A stretch of DNA of 64,000 nt, from the NCBI GenBank assembly GCA_029379385.1, contig CM055611.1:4898001-4962000 (forward strand), given 5' to 3'. Of the stretch, positions 1 through 13,408 are shown piece after piece. The stretch comes from Quillaja saponaria (taxonomy: Eukaryota > Streptophyta > Magnoliopsida > Fabales > Quillajaceae). Positions within the stretch are counted from its first letter, which is position 1. Every line of letters begins with the position of its first letter. A program made the position numbers and the translations under genes. The notes under the pieces are model-generated. The model was not told where the DNA came from, did no database searches, and worked only from the letters and a program-made list of their open reading frames with translations.

Positions 1-3000
1 ATGATTGAGTACCGAACAGCTCCACGTTGACCACCTAGTATGCCAAGAACATTAAAACAACATCAACACTGAGGAACAGAATCATCAATGAACTTGTGGT
101 GAAAGGTAAGAATATAGATCTAGAAGCTCTTTCTTTTCACATTGATTAAATAGGACCAAATTTGAGAACATGTATTCTGCATTTTAACAGAAGCAATGAA
201 GCAATAGTTCTGTTTTTTTTCATGACCAATGCCATACTAGACAAAGCACGGCACAACCTGTTCTATTTATTCCCATTAAAAGAGCCCTGATTCAGCTTAT
301 ATATAATAAGATAACTTTGTCAGTGAAGAATTGGGTTTTCCGACGTCCCAATTAACGAGACTCATCTTAAATCTTTACTGAACAAACACAAATTACCAAT
401 TATCCACACTGGCAGGGGGAAAAATAAAACACACACAAAAAGAGAGTTTAGTGGAATTATACCTTGAAGATGCCCAAGAAGAGCACCACTTCCAAATCCT
501 GCTATTGCAGAGTTCAATAGATCATCGGGTCCTGTTTTTCGAGTAACTCTCACGAGCTCACGAGCTCCTGACACATTAAATGAATTCAATTGTCATGTCT
601 CAGGAAATCCTGAAAGAAAAATTCTGGTCCCTGGACAAACTTTCAAGCTCCCCTTACACTCCAAGAAAAGAAACTGAGTCATAGGCAAAAGTGGTCTAAT
701 AATAGGATTATAAATTAGATGGTTCTAACAATTCTTTCTGATGTATTTCTTGCTTCTTAAACTTCAATTTCTTTTGTAATAGGGAAGGGGCACCACTCAA
801 TCAGGAGGAGAGAATACAATATTACATCAACATGAGAAAAAAATCTTGAACTTCTCAACTCAACCGATCATAAGCTAGCACCATTCACAAGACCACACCT
901 GGAACCTAGATACTGCAAGAAGCCATGAGTTCAACTGTACAGTATCCATTTATAAAGAAAGGAAACCTTTCTGGGATCCTGTTTGGAATTCCAAGGGCAC
1001 CAGCTCTACCTGATTGACATAGATGCATATAACAGCCTCCAATTGAGTACCATCCAATGCAATTGACATCTCCACTCACCCATTTATACAATTTCCATAC
1101 AGAATCAGCACCTCCTGATTTAACCTCACTATCCTATAGTATCAGTGGCTTTAAAAACATGCAACCCCCTCCTGAACAAGTTGCGCAATCAACAACCAAG
1201 GCCTTTGTATTCGCTACTATTACCCAGAGAATAGAAACTAGTATCTTTTATGATGGCATGTCAATCAACTTTTGGGAAAATTAGTAAAACTCCAGGGTCT
1301 TCGTAAGAACTTACAAGCTAAAGGCATATATCTCTAAAGAAATAAGAAACAGATATTGTGTCTATGGAAAAGGCCTATAGTTGGACTGGTGATCCTTAAG
1401 AACATGGAATTAGAGTTGATGATCGTTTGCCTTCTTTTCTTTAATCCCATACAAGCAGCAACAGTTTGTTATAATTGTTTTATAACCTTTCAGAAATTTC
1501 TCACCATCAGACCACACTTGCAGAATCTGACTATACAAGATAAGTTACTTCCCATTTTCCATTAAATGCTTATCTGAGAGACACTAGTATCTAAACGCCT
1601 TCCCAATATTTAACCAACAATCAACCATTTATTGCACCAGTGAAGTGAAGAAACTTTTGAAGTTCCCAATCCCACATCACATCTATGAACTCATATTCCA
1701 ATAAAATATTCCACTAGAGTTTCCAATTTGATTCGCAGCAGTAGCAACCAGCAACTTTTTACATGGAAAATGAAACACATTTTATTAACATTTTCTAGCA
1801 AACTTTCCTCCATATAATAGACCTTTAAATTGATGCCCTAAAGAAAAAGTTAAATAGCATTTTTTATACTTTCACCAATAAAAGACTAGAAAATGTGTCA
1901 AACCAGCAAGCAGTAAATTGTAGGATATCAAGTTACATGAATGCGTCATTTCTTTACTAAAGTTCGAGCTCATATCCCATTCAATATTTTTTTTAATCTA
2001 TTTTCAGGTGCTTACAAATATGAGTAAAATAAAGGAATAAATATTGAGACCACTTCTTCTCACTCTAATTTCCATAGAGAAAAGGAATTAAGAAATGTAG
2101 TACACACTAAAGGACCTTATGTGAATTTCCCATCACTTTAATTATCGACCATGTCAAAGCAGCTTACCTTAAACAAATTGATAGTTTTAATGTAAGAATC
2201 AGTACTCAAATAATTTGAACCAAACATACAGTATATACTACAGGCTAATCAGCAAGGCAGCATAAGTTTTTTATAAAAAAGAACAGCAAGTAATGACATC
2301 ATGATTAAGCAAAATTCTAACATGACTCATGATTTTGTAAGCATAGTTGGAAGTGCACAATGAACAATGACATCACCTGCCCATGAATTCAGACACTTCC
2401 AAAGTTACAAATCATCAGCTATGATGCTCCAAATTTCTCATCTTTTTCTCTGGGGGTTAAGTAAGGGAGGGTGGGTGAAGGGTTAGCAACAAATAGAGAA
2501 AAGATAAGACAAAAATATGTAGTAAATGTGGGAATATAGTTTATCAGGAACATCCTCAAAACAAGGCAGGTGCAGTGAGGTCTAAACAGGAAGCCAATCA
2601 ATCAGCACAAATGTCTTCTCTATCAAGTTGTCTGGGAAAAAACTCCCACTCCCTATTATCAATAACTAGAAACGATCAGAACCCTCAGGATCATAGATGG
2701 AGGATTTCTCTTTGAGGTTCCATAAACTACTTTAAATTCAGACTTTAAGATAATCTTCTTAAATAAAACCGCTCAGCTCAATCCAGCATGAGTCCCTTAC
2801 AAGTATCTGTTGTCAAGACACCACGACTCATAATAGCAATTCTGTGAGTGACACCAGAAATTCATTACCAGCTTCATTCCTCGAAATACTTCCTGCTTCA
2901 GTTACTCTGGCTTTCCCTTGGAGCAGCCATTAATTATCATTTTTTATTGAGGATTGCAACCAATTCACAAATTACAACCACTGGTTGTTAATGGTGCTAA

Positions 3001-3737
3001 GTTTTCTGTTCATTGCTTTTCAAGTTTCCAACACTTTCAGAAGAAGAATAATTACTCCTGAACTTACCGGCCAAGAACTATGTCATATAAAGATTAATTA
3101 ACTGCACCTTAGCCATAAAGTTGCACAACTTCTGAAAAGGTAGCAGACCAAGGAATGTCCCTTACATTGACCACCTAAACTTAAGAAAAGAAAAAGAAAA
3201 TCTTAGGGTCGACGGAAAATTAATGCTTACCACAATAGCAACCAGTGATGATGGCAAAATTAGTGGCATATGTAGCAGAAATGCGTGCAAGACCGTGAAC
3301 CTTACGGTGCTTTGACACTAACCCAGTTCCAGCACCAACAAGCCCTGCACAAAAATATACCAAATTCTCATAAAATGCAGATAAACCAAAACTTATTACT
3401 CTCTAACACGAGCAGTAAGCAAAACTTTTTTAGTGCAACCCAGAAAACGGAACAATAGAAGTATCCCCTTTAAGAAAAACAGAAGGTCAAATCGCTACCC
3501 TTCAGAGACCAATAAGCAATTAGGATTAGTTTTCTCAGCAATCAAGCAGATGGGTATAAAACAAATGGCAAGGCAAAGTTCTGGGATTTCGAGATAGAGC
3601 GAGATACCTGCCAGGAGAGTTGGTATAAAGACGCTCTCTTTCCAACTATGAGAGGAAGAGGCTGAAGATGAAGAAGACAAAGACGAAGACGAAGACGAAG
3701 CCTCCCCTGCGGGAGTATGCTGATCGTTTGAGGCCAT
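1..3737 (-). CDS. Tim17/Tim22/Tim23-family membrane protein (partial, cut by window start)
   Basis: The start codon is at 3737 and the exons, read on the minus strand, are 3737-3608, 3344-3231, 567-463 and 34-1, continuing outside the window. All junctions are GT-AG and the frame stays open across them. The protein begins MASNDQHTPAGEAS, then has a serine-rich stretch, then SWKESVFIPTLLAG. It continues with glycine-rich helices (LVGAGTGLVSKHRKVHG, ARISATYATNFAIITGCYC, TGPDDLLNSAIAGFGSGALL, GGQRGAVRYS). The glycine-rich pattern and the GARELVRVTRKTGPDD loop are typical of the Tim17/22/23 fold, which sits in organelle inner or outer membranes. The family includes import-channel subunits and unrelated carriers, so the substrate cannot be given. 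From memory the closest Arabidopsis relative is At3g25120. Intron 2 is about 2.7 kb (568-3230) and I saw no gene inside it. Confidence 0.88.
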
Positions 3738-3883
3738 TTGTCCTTAAAATTTTCGATAATTCAAACATACTCCCTTTCCATATCTATTAGGTTGTTTGAT
3801 CAGCTTATGGTATTACTGCGGGGAGTTTATGCCGCCAGAAGCAGAGGCAAAGGCTGAAGCCGTAGCCGTTTTCTGGAGACCAA

Positions 3884-3889
3884 CACGTG
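3884..3889. promoter_or_regulatory. G-box (CACGTG) upstream of the Tim17-family gene
   Basis: A perfect CACGTG palindrome lies about 150 bp upstream of the start codon of the minus-strand Tim17-family gene. It sits in a locally GC-richer stretch (about 3830-3950) that looks like proximal promoter. G-boxes are bound by bZIP and bHLH factors in plants. A six-base match can occur by chance, so the function is inference. Confidence 0.35.
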
Positions 3890-5306
3890 GTGCGTGGTGG
3901 ACCTTGCTGGGGTAATGTAATTGAACCAGTGACTGGGTCCGGGCTCATCGAATCCGGCTAGAAGACTAGAAGACAAGTGTTGAACCCCATGAGATCATTT
4001 CATTCACAATATTATGAGATCTAAAAGGATTTTTGTGATTTTTGTAATATAAAAATATATGAAATGGGTTTTTGTGTCTTGTTATGTTATAATAAATGTA
4101 ATTTTAAAAGTTAAATTTGTTTATTAATAATATCTTATCTAATAAATAATATTAAAATCATAATCAATTAATATGAATATTATAAGAATTTAATAGTATT
4201 CTTAAAACACCTGTTACATAAATCTTATCAATATTAAGTATTTTACATGATGAAGCATTCTTGAGTTTAGTCGAGAGATTTCGGGAATCCAAATAAATTA
4301 TGTAGGGATATTCATGAAAAATAAAAAATAAAATGATTATATGTTTAATTTTTTACTAATGTCCTGTCCTCAAAAAAAAATATATATATTAGGTGCGAGA
4401 TATTTTTTATCAATTTTTAGTTATTGTGTTTATGTGTTATATATATTGTTCTTAAAAACTCAGCTCGACCCCAAACTATAAAACCTTTATGCTTACAATA
4501 TGTTTTTCAATTTTCGAAACCGACAACAATAAATTATTAAAATCTGTTTGAAAAAATTACATCATCACTAATACCAAGCCCAAAACTTGATTATGTTGAA
4601 GATCTTACTCATAAATACGATTTTGTGTGCAAAGCTAGGAAGCAGAAACACTTTAATTCTAATACAGTGTTTGACACATTTTGGACATTGACAACTCTTT
4701 GTATATCTTGAATATAAATTGAACAGTTATGTTATTTTTTGTTTTTTTTATTGGATATGTTAATATAGCATTCAATACTCTTTTTCTTTTTCTTTTTCCT
4801 ATGAAAGAATATTCTTAATTCCGGGTGGCAGGAAGAATATATGTATACCAACAAAACCTACACATTGTGTTCTACTAATTTATCAGTAGCCATGGTAAAT
4901 AAAAAAAATTTAAGCTAATTTAAAATGTACATTAAGTTTCAGAAGATGATAAAAAAAAAATGAAGATACTCTAATTAATGCTGAGGAGATTTTCTCCTTT
5001 AGAAACAATTTATCAAGCATTTTTTGTTTGCTACATAGTGAAGAAAATATACTAGAATGGTATACACAAATAAATATCAATTTCCATTATGGGAAACCAA
5101 AATGGCTTTCCAGGGTTCAAGGATATAGAAGATGACTGCGGATGAATCCAACATCCTAGTCTTTATTGAGCTAAAACTATGAGAAATCTACCTGGATCCG
5201 CCTTAATGCCGGATTTTCTACATTTAAGAAAAACAGAACCTATCAGCTAGAAGACTAGAACTGACTGTCAACTGAACGATACTGGTTTGCACTTGAACCA
5301 TAACTT
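3890..5306. other. Intergenic region between the Tim17-family promoter and the APD1-like 3' end
   Basis: From about 4000 the sequence is AT-rich and non-coding. The last few hundred bases before 5307 should be the 3' UTR of the minus-strand AP2 gene. No further gene, tRNA or clear repeat was seen. Confidence 0.6.
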
Positions 5307-8300
5307 TCAGGAGATTGAAGTGTCTAGCTCTGCATCTTCTGAAGCAAAGGAGTCGTTTAATCCTAGCTTGCTATCACAATCATCATTCTGCAATGGAGGT
5401 GTATCAGACCTCTTGGGGGATCCTTCCCCAAGTCTTTTCTTGTGTTCTGCAATATTTTGTAAAGGAAAATGGAAAACCTATTAATACCTGATAAATACAT
5501 ACCACAAAGAAGGTTAAAAAAATGTCTAGAGTGAAAAAGTTACTTTTAGTAGTAATGGAACGTCGAGTCATTGCTAAGAATTCATCCCATTTGAATTTCC
5601 TTAGTTCCTGCTTCTCTTCTTCTGAGAGCTCAAAGTTGGGTTCCCTCTTACACATGAAAGCTGCCCTGAGAATAAATGAAGGACTTATAAGCAGAGAGCT
5701 AAACATTTCCAATGAGCTAACTCCTTTTCCTCTATAAATCCTCAGCATTTAGAACAACATGCAAGGAAGACTAATGTTGTAGGAGTATAAAAGATAACAG
5801 CCTACTTTCCTCTTATGAAAGACCAGCACTCCTCCCCCAAAGGAATATGTAGCAAAAAGAAGGAAAAAGAATAGTAGGGTTACAATGTCTAAGCAATGAA
5901 GTTCGAAGAAATTTACATAAAGACCATGAGTAAATAAAAGCTTCCTATTTTTTGGGATACTTCACAGAAACCAATGTATGTTTTAATTTAGATATGTAGA
6001 TTCTTACATTCTGCTGCCTAAATCATAAAGGAAAAAGAAAAAAGAAAAAAAATTCCTTCTTATCATGGTTAAGATGGTATCATAAATAGGAAGGTGTAAT
6101 TCTAATAAACAAGTAGCTCCGCAGTTTCAATTCTGCAGTGCACCAACGGAAATTCTCTCCCGTTCTATTATATATGACCCATATTCAATGTCTTATATTA
6201 AAACTTCCCATAAATGTCAAAGCACCAAATATGTGGTCTTTAAGAATTATTAGTCAAACAGATATCCACAATAGCTAGCTCGATTGTATCAGCTCCTAAG
6301 AGTGTTAAAATAGAAGCAGTATTGTGGCTATATGATCAAAGCTACTTCCTAGGGATATGCAAGTCATACAAATGGGGATATAACCTTTTTTAATGTCATG
6401 CATATAACTGCACTTGTATTATCATAATAACTGCGTACAAATGAATATTATATATATATATATACATCACCCCAGTGAAAATACATTTTCACAATCTTAT
6501 CTTTTTTCTTTTCCTTTCCCTTTCACATATACTTTGAGAACAAGGTCTTCTCATGTAATATCTATATAGATGTCCCCAATGACAATTCAATCTGACACTC
6601 TTAACATTTCTTTCTTCTTTCCCCTTTCAGATGTACTTAGTGAACAGTAACCCATGTATAAAGTTATATTACAGAAACAAATAAACCAAAGGAAATAAGA
6701 ACTGAGGACTCCCCTAAGAGTTCTAAATTAAGATTGCCTTTGTAGTGTTTAGTTCCCTACCACCCAATGGTATGTTTCTTATACATTTGTTCCCTAAAAC
6801 ATGCCATTATTTTGAAAAATAATTATAATATAATAAAAATGTAATATAATCTAGTATAAAGTTCTTCAATGTGATCTTTGGTATGAGTCACAATTCAAAC
6901 TACCTGTCATACAAGCGTGCAGCCTCCTCTTGTGAACTAACAGTTCCCAGATGGATTTGTTTCTTTTCAACTTTTATTGCTGCCTGCCACTTCATATTTT
7001 TGAAATAGACCCCTCTCATTAGACAAGGTTCTTGATTATGCATATGCTTTCTCCTGTGTCGCTTTCTGCGTTTTATTGGTGGCCCTGCAAAATGGAAGAA
7101 TGGAGTATCAACAAGGAACCAGTATCCATACCATGCTAATTTTTTGAGAAGATGAAAAAGACTAAAACTCCTCAAACCAGAAACCATATAAGTAAAAATC
7201 CTAAAAGTTTGTGACATGGGTTCGATATATCCGTGATAATATTAAATTTCTATCATAATATCCTCCCCTTAAAATATTGACTCTTCATTTTGGTTATCCA
7301 TTTCACTTATAAAATATTTAACACCATCTAAGAAGACAAAAGGATACCCAAAAGCATGGAAATAGGAAAAAAGAAAAAGGAAGTTAAAACTTCCACACTG
7401 GAAAGCAATTCACCAATTGGCTTTTTATTGTTTACTCACACATGCAAGATGTGTATGTTCATCATCAGACTATTCTTGAACGTTGATTCCCCAAGATAAG
7501 TGTTTATGGTACGAATATATATATTATATCCCCAAATAAGAGATCATTCTTGATGACAAATTTTCAAATTATGAAACATGGATCTTCCAGCAGTGAACTA
7601 ATTACTATCAGGAGCAATAAATGGCATGACTAACTCAAGTTGTTAGTTGTAACTTGTAACAACACTAAAGCATCTATAAAGGATGATATGGAGAGGTATA
7701 TTTGTCAAAGCTGTGTGCAGGGTGTGATGTAGCAGTCAAGTGTCAACACTAACTTAAAATGACTAAGTAAACAAGTTTACATGAAGATACAGTATCAGAA
7801 GTCTATATAAAATCTACAATATTATGCTTATCAATTTACAATTATCTCAGCTGAAAATCTAAGTACAATTATTTGATTAGAAAAGTAACTCCAACTGTTT
7901 ACGTGTCAACATGGTTATTATATACAATTCTCTTTTCTTCTTGTTATATTCTCCTAAAATCAAGTTATCCAGCCATTGTCTCCACAGAAAAAGCTTGAAA
8001 CATGACTCTAATTTTACATGAAATCTTAAGGAGTTGTTAGTGATCTCTGGCAAAGACAGGGAAAGCAAGACCATACAGAACTTCTATTAACAGATCCAAC
8101 TAATTTCTCCAGAAAATTTACTTGTTCAGAATTTGTTTTGAGATACAGAAAAGTAAAAGGTTAAAAAAATAAAAAATAAAATAAAAACATATGGAATAAT
8201 GTTAGCTGCAAAACTCCTCATTGGAAGAGGTTGACGTACTGTGAAAATAATTCATCAATGATGAGAACCTAATATTCCTTGTTCCAGAAGCTCTGTGCAC

Positions 8301-9829
8301 TTACACAATCTGATCAGTGTTTGCATCTTCAATTGGAAAGTTTCAGTACTCTTATACATACACTGAACCTTATATTTTTGTGACATTTACTTATCTATTC
8401 TACATGTATCATTTTTTATATTTTTCTCATATCTACTTTTCTAATTACTTGCCCTCTTGTATCAGCTCCTTCTTATGGCGTAAAATTGTCTTTCTTATCA
8501 TGCCACCATATAACATGGAAAAGAATAATAAAAAATAAAAAATAAAAGAGAAAAAAGAGAACACAAAATGAAGACCCCTTTTTGTAAAGGCAATCAATTT
8601 ACTCATTTAGTCCCCAAAGTCAACATTTAACTAGAACAAACATTACTTCTTTGGACCAACAAACCTGCAACTTCTTGACTAGGCTGCTCCTTTGATGAGC
8701 TACAATCAGATATATTTGATGATCCTTCTTTGATAATGGTGACCTGAGAACAAAATGAATTACAATAAGTCTAAAATGTACATAGAAAAAGCATACATAT
8801 TACAACACAATTATCTTTTCATCTAAGGAATCAATAACAGAATTTAATTGACCTATGTTTAAAAGGTTCATCAACTTATGAAATATCTGTTCCAACCATA
8901 ACTTAGGAAATAGGAATTATGATCTCAGGTTGGTTTCAAGAAAACAGAAAGATATATATTATTGATAGCATCCAGATATTTACCTTCTGGGTCAAAGCAA
9001 CAGAAATGATAGTCAATCTTAAAACCATAGTCAAGATACCAAAATTCTAAACCTTCAAGAACTGATAGGAAACGTCTCTTCTAATTACATATGATGACCA
9101 GTGGGAGGGTGTAAATTAATAATTGGACATTAACATTCATAAGCAATTAAGGAAAGAGTTATAAATCTAAAAAATTACTAAAGCCCCTAAAAAAATATTC
9201 TCAGAATATTTTGTCACAGAGGGTTTCCAGTCACTACATGGAAGTGCATATCTTTTATTCTCATAATTAAAAGAAAATGCCTTTTAAGTTTACCCTAACT
9301 ACATGTTAAATATTTCTACTGAAATCAAGTCTAAATAATGAAAATATTGCAAAAAATGGTCAGACATATATCAAAAAACTACACCAGGTCAAAGCAGACA
9401 GCAACTTCACATACCATATTTTTTTTAAAAAAAAGTGGTGCTATAGTATCATTTTGAGCGATTTCAATAATTTTTTTTTTTTTCGCTAATAAAGTAATCC
9501 CATTCTTTCCCTATCTAGATGGCTCACCTCATCTGAAGGCATGGGATGCACACTGTAGGGTCTGGCATGCTGGGGAGAGTTTTCAGAAGCAGTTTCATTC
9601 TCAGAATTCTTTGGAAGCAGAGTATGAATGGAACTTTTTCCTGCAAAGGCCAGACATATTGATGAATGGTATCATTGAAGCATAAAGGAGAACTCATTAA
9701 GTAGATTATAGTTCACCAACACTGTATGTTTCTTTTGCTTTACAAGAATAACACATAACAGGGAAAAAACCTAAACTGATATTTACCAGAGCATAGTCCC
9801 AAAAGTTTGCGCCTTCTCAAGCTCACCAT
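5307..9829 (-). CDS. APD1: AP2-domain transcription factor, At4g13040/APD1-like, 225 aa
   Basis: The coding exons on the minus strand are 9829-9787, 9640-9528, 8743-8665, 7084-6904, 5665-5544 and 5446-5307. All introns are GT-AG and the lengths sum to 678 nt, giving 225 residues plus a TGA stop. The protein starts MVSLRRRKLLGLCSG. A basic nuclear-localisation-like run, KRRKRHRRKH, lies at residues 83-92. A single divergent AP2 domain starts near residue 102 (RGVYFKNMKWQAAIKV, then HLGTVSSQEEAARLYDRAAF). It lacks the usual YRGVRxRxWGKWVAEIR core, which is characteristic of the ERF-like At4g13040 group rather than of ordinary ERFs. From memory the Arabidopsis protein is almost the same length and is linked to salicylic-acid-dependent defence. 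It should act in the nucleus. The C-terminal tail is acidic and serine-rich and ends DTSIS. Confidence in family and exon model is high; the symbol rests on recall. Confidence 0.93.
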
Positions 9830-11755
9830 GGTTGATTCCAATCTTTTTTACCAGTTCACAATGTTTCAGCCACTGGCCTTTCTCACACACCAACTAATCC
9901 CTTGTAAAGAAACAGAGCAATTATATCAAATATACATGGAGTCTAATTTCAGGTGAAAGTGATCAAAATATCAAATATCTCATTAAAGAAAGAAAGAGTT
10001 GAAAAATAACACTTAAACACTCTCCAGCCAAAAGGTTGTTATACTCCCGGCAATAGACCAAAATGGTTAGGAATAACATCCCCAGGTTCATTTCCCTCAT
10101 TGTCAAAGCACAGAAAGGGAAAAACATAAAAGAAAGGGTACTTTTACTCTGTAGAAGATAAAATAAAGATTGAAATATAATTATGATGGGGTTGAAAACC
10201 TAGTGCACAAAAGCACCATAGAGAACAAAATCAGACATTTAAGTAAACAGATGGTGTTTCATTAAGGTCGTGGAAAGTACCAAAAGGATAATAATGACCA
10301 AGTCCCTTCCCACGGCCCACAGAAGCAAAATGCTATACCAGTCAGTTTAGGCATTGACGCATGTGTCTAGATCATGTGATATGCCTTAGAAGAATCAATT
10401 ATCATTTAGCTGCTGGTTGCCTTGATGTCAAGGTCCTCCCCTGGGTGTATCAAAGATGTGGTATTGAATCCCACATTCGTCAGTTCTTTTTGTTGTTACT
10501 TGTTAGTAGTTCTCGTTTATTTCTTTTCAGAGGGGCAGATAGGGTTTCAAAAAGAAGTAACTCCTACTGCATATTGCACCATTTAGACCAAACATTGAAA
10601 AAGGAAATAAGACTTTGTATAAGGAAAAAAGAAAAGGAAAGGAAAACAAAAAAGCTCAAAAATAAAATTTAAGGAGTGTATTATTGTTAATTGGTATTTG
10701 GTAATGTAGAGAATTGAGAAGACTCACATAACAGGTAAGCTACGCATTATGTACAACCAGGAAGATATATGATCAACCTTACATCATCTGAAAGTGTATT
10801 TTTTGTTCAACTTCCAGCAAAACAATTTCCTCAAAAAGCTAAAATGCCCAATAGAAAATTAATATCAATGGTTGTTTTTTAGTTCCAATCACTGAGATAA
10901 GCATCCATGGACTACCAGTAAAGCAGGAGCATACTAATTCCGACATACAATTTACTAAACCATGTGCCATTGTTTTTATCTATATGCAACTAATTACGGT
11001 GATCATGAAACAATTCCCTCGTCCTTGGACTACTTAAACCAATCCAGGATACAACAAAAGCAATACAAATGCAGATAAACATTCACGACATGCATTTAAT
11101 CACTCTTACTGAAGGTAAACCCCAATTAATAATTAGTAATAGAGTAAATCCCTAAATCAATTAACCTTCACAAAAGAAATGATAGACCCTTGAAAGCCCA
11201 TCGATAGCAAACTCTCTTCAAAGAACTTAAATTTCCTAAGAAACAAGCAATACTATAATTTGCATAGAGAAATCCCAACAAAACCATCATACTATGTGAT
11301 TACAATTTGAAGACAACAACAGAAGCACAATCCCTCTGTAGGAGCTCGAAATCTCCCAGCTTGGAAAGAAGTCAACCCCACCAACCTACCACCTTTGTCA
11401 GAGGGGGCAAGAATGAAGACAAACCCAATTGACCGTATACGACATAAGCTACAAATACACATCCATACAAGCTACAACCAAAAGTTCAAGACATAGCAAC
11501 ACGGTCAACAACAGCTAAGAGAGATTCTTTGTTTTCAAAGCCGTCGACGCAAAATGCCCCTGACCCAAAAAAAAACCAGTAGACCAAGACCAAACATGGA
11601 CCAACAAAAAATCCCATGACAAAAACTAAGGCAGACATTGAGAAAGAGGAAGTCATTGTTCTTACCTGAAGAGTCAAATTAATGGCGGGTTCAGATAGCG
11701 CAGAAAATCAAAGTGAGTTGGTGAGAAATCTATGGGGAAGACAAAGGGATTAGGA
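9830..11755 (-). other. 5' leader of the APD1-like gene, with a 1.77-kb leader intron
   Basis: A good acceptor, with a pyrimidine tract then TTTACAAG, places a leader exon at 9900-9830 directly before the ATG. A good donor (CTTCAG|GTAAGA on the minus strand) lies at 11666/11665. The first, non-coding exon is therefore about 11755-11666 and the intron 11665-9901. Leader introns are common in plant regulatory genes. The transcription start is a guess. Apart from a short hydrophobic ORF just inside the intron I saw nothing in it. Confidence 0.6.
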
Positions 11756-12205
11756 TTTGGGGATGGAAGGTGGTGAGTGTGAGATATTATGTATTTGTGA
11801 CTTTGTATTGAGGCTCATGCATCTACCACCTTTTGTTTATTTTTCTCCTCGCATTTTTGTGTCCTTGTGTGAAGGGAAGGAGGGTGGTAGAGAGAGAGTA
11901 CACAGGGAGAGAAATCAGAGACATAGAGATGTTGAAAAGAGGAAACCAACGTAGGCTATGCTGTGTACTTTGAATTCCAGTGCTGCCCCTTCAAATCAAG
12001 CAAGGACCAAGCAATCTAGGCATCTTAACGACACTGAAACTTTACCATACAACCCCTGATGGTCTCTGGCATTGTCGTGATTAGCCTTTCTATTTTGCAC
12101 ATTAAAATTCCCATGTCTCTTAATCAATTAAACAAATTATTTTTTGGTTCTTAAAATCAGAGTTTTCTTTGAAAGAATTTTAAATATAAAAAATGTATAT
12201 TCTCT
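11756..12205. promoter_or_regulatory. Probable promoter region of the APD1-like gene
   Basis: This stretch is directly upstream, on the minus strand, of the inferred first exon. It contains a purine-rich tract (about 11870-11945) and no coding signal. I saw no unambiguous TATA box. Confidence 0.35.
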
Positions 12206-12760
12206 TAGGGTGAGTTTGGAATAAATCCATCAAAGAGTTTAATTGAATTCAATTTATTTCATTTCGATTCGATTCAATGAAATTATTTTTCAATATTTAG
12301 AATAAATCATTTAAATGATAGAATTTAAATGAATTAAATTGAATTATAGTGTTTGAAATATTATTATAATTAAAAGAATTTAATTTATTTTAATACTTTT
12401 ACAAAATTATCCTTGTATGAATAAAATAGATATTTTTTCTACAAAAGTAACTTAAATCATTAGTACAGATCTAATACAATATAAGGAGAGAAGAGAAATG
12501 AGGGGAAAGAGAGGGGAAAGAAAGAAGGGAAGAGATGAGATGAGAAATGGGGTAGGAAGAAGAAGTAAGGGTTGTGGTTTTTGAGATATGAATATAGAGA
12601 TAAAATTAAAGGTATAAATATTTTTTTTAGTTTAATTGAATCGAATTCTTAACAAATCATATCAATTTTGATAAAAATTCAAAATAAAAAAAAATGTTAT
12701 AAAAATATGATTTAGAATGAATTGAATTCTACAATTTTTGTGATTCTAAACAAACTCTTA
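12206..12760. mobile_element. MITE-like element with short inverted ends
   Basis: The left end reads TTAGGGTGAGTTTGGAATAA. The right end, reverse-complemented, reads TTAAGAGTTTGTTTAGAATC, giving imperfect inverted termini of the TTTGGAAT type often seen in plant hAT-like MITEs. The interior is AT-rich, has EcoRI-like GAATTC/AATTGAATT palindromes, and carries a purine-only stretch at about 12480-12560. No ORF and no clean target duplication were seen, so family assignment is tentative. Confidence 0.45.
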
Positions 12761-13044
12761 ATTATTTTTTTTAGTACAAATCTCTTTAGAATCCTTTGAG
12801 AAATTTGATCAGACCAAATCTTTGATCAGACCAAATAAGTAATTAGTCAAAGTATTCTTAAATGGACTTAAACGCACTAAATAAATAAGAAAAAATTTAA
12901 AAGACTCAGTGCAATTTGAGTTACAAGATAGATATATCATTTTATCAAACTAATATTTGTATAAAAAAAATTTAAAGCATATGTTATTCATACTATTCTA
13001 AAAGTCAGAAAACTCTCATGGTCTCTTATTTTAAAATAAGTATT

Positions 13045-13408
13045 ACCCCTGTTTGGTTTAGCTTTTAAAACAATATTTGTGTTTAAACTTTTCTACAAAG
13101 CTATTTGGTTAATAGATGTTTTATTTTTTAAATTTTAAAGAAAAGTATTTTTGAGCTTTTAGAGTCTTATAAACTAAAGTTAGAAAAAGAATATTTTCTA
13201 AATAAAAAACAAAGAGAGCTCAAATAAATTTTAATAATTATTTTATTGAGACAATTTTTACAAAAAATAAAATCTTATATCTCACGGCACTTTTATGTTA
13301 ACTCATTGAAACACTTTTTCAACTTTTTGTAAGCACTTTTTAAATAGCTCTATTTGAATAGTACTTTTACACATATCCCTTTTATACTCAGCTTAACCAA
13401 ACAAGATC
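13045..13408. mobile_element. MITE-like element with GTTTGGTT(T/A)AGC inverted ends
   Basis: The left end has CCCTGTTTGGTTTAGCTTTT and the reverse complement of the right end has TCTTGTTTGGTTAAGCTGAG. The element is about 365 bp, AT-rich and non-coding. The TGTTTGGTT terminus is typical of plant hAT-type MITEs. I could not find an exact 8-bp target duplication, so the borders are approximate. Confidence 0.5.

Noticed and set aside
5522..5737. Plus-strand ORF opposite APD1 exon 5
   Set aside because: It is an antisense shadow of a well-supported exon.
6119..6150. tRNA-like T-arm (GCAGTTTCAATTCTGC)
   Set aside because: No acceptor, D or anticodon arm can be paired around it. I found no credible tRNA anywhere in the window.
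11486..11656. Minus-strand 56-residue hydrophobic ORF (MTSSFSMSALVFVMGFF...)
   Set aside because: It lies inside the leader intron of the APD1-like gene, starting just past the donor, and has no homology I recognise. It would only be translated from an intron-retained transcript.
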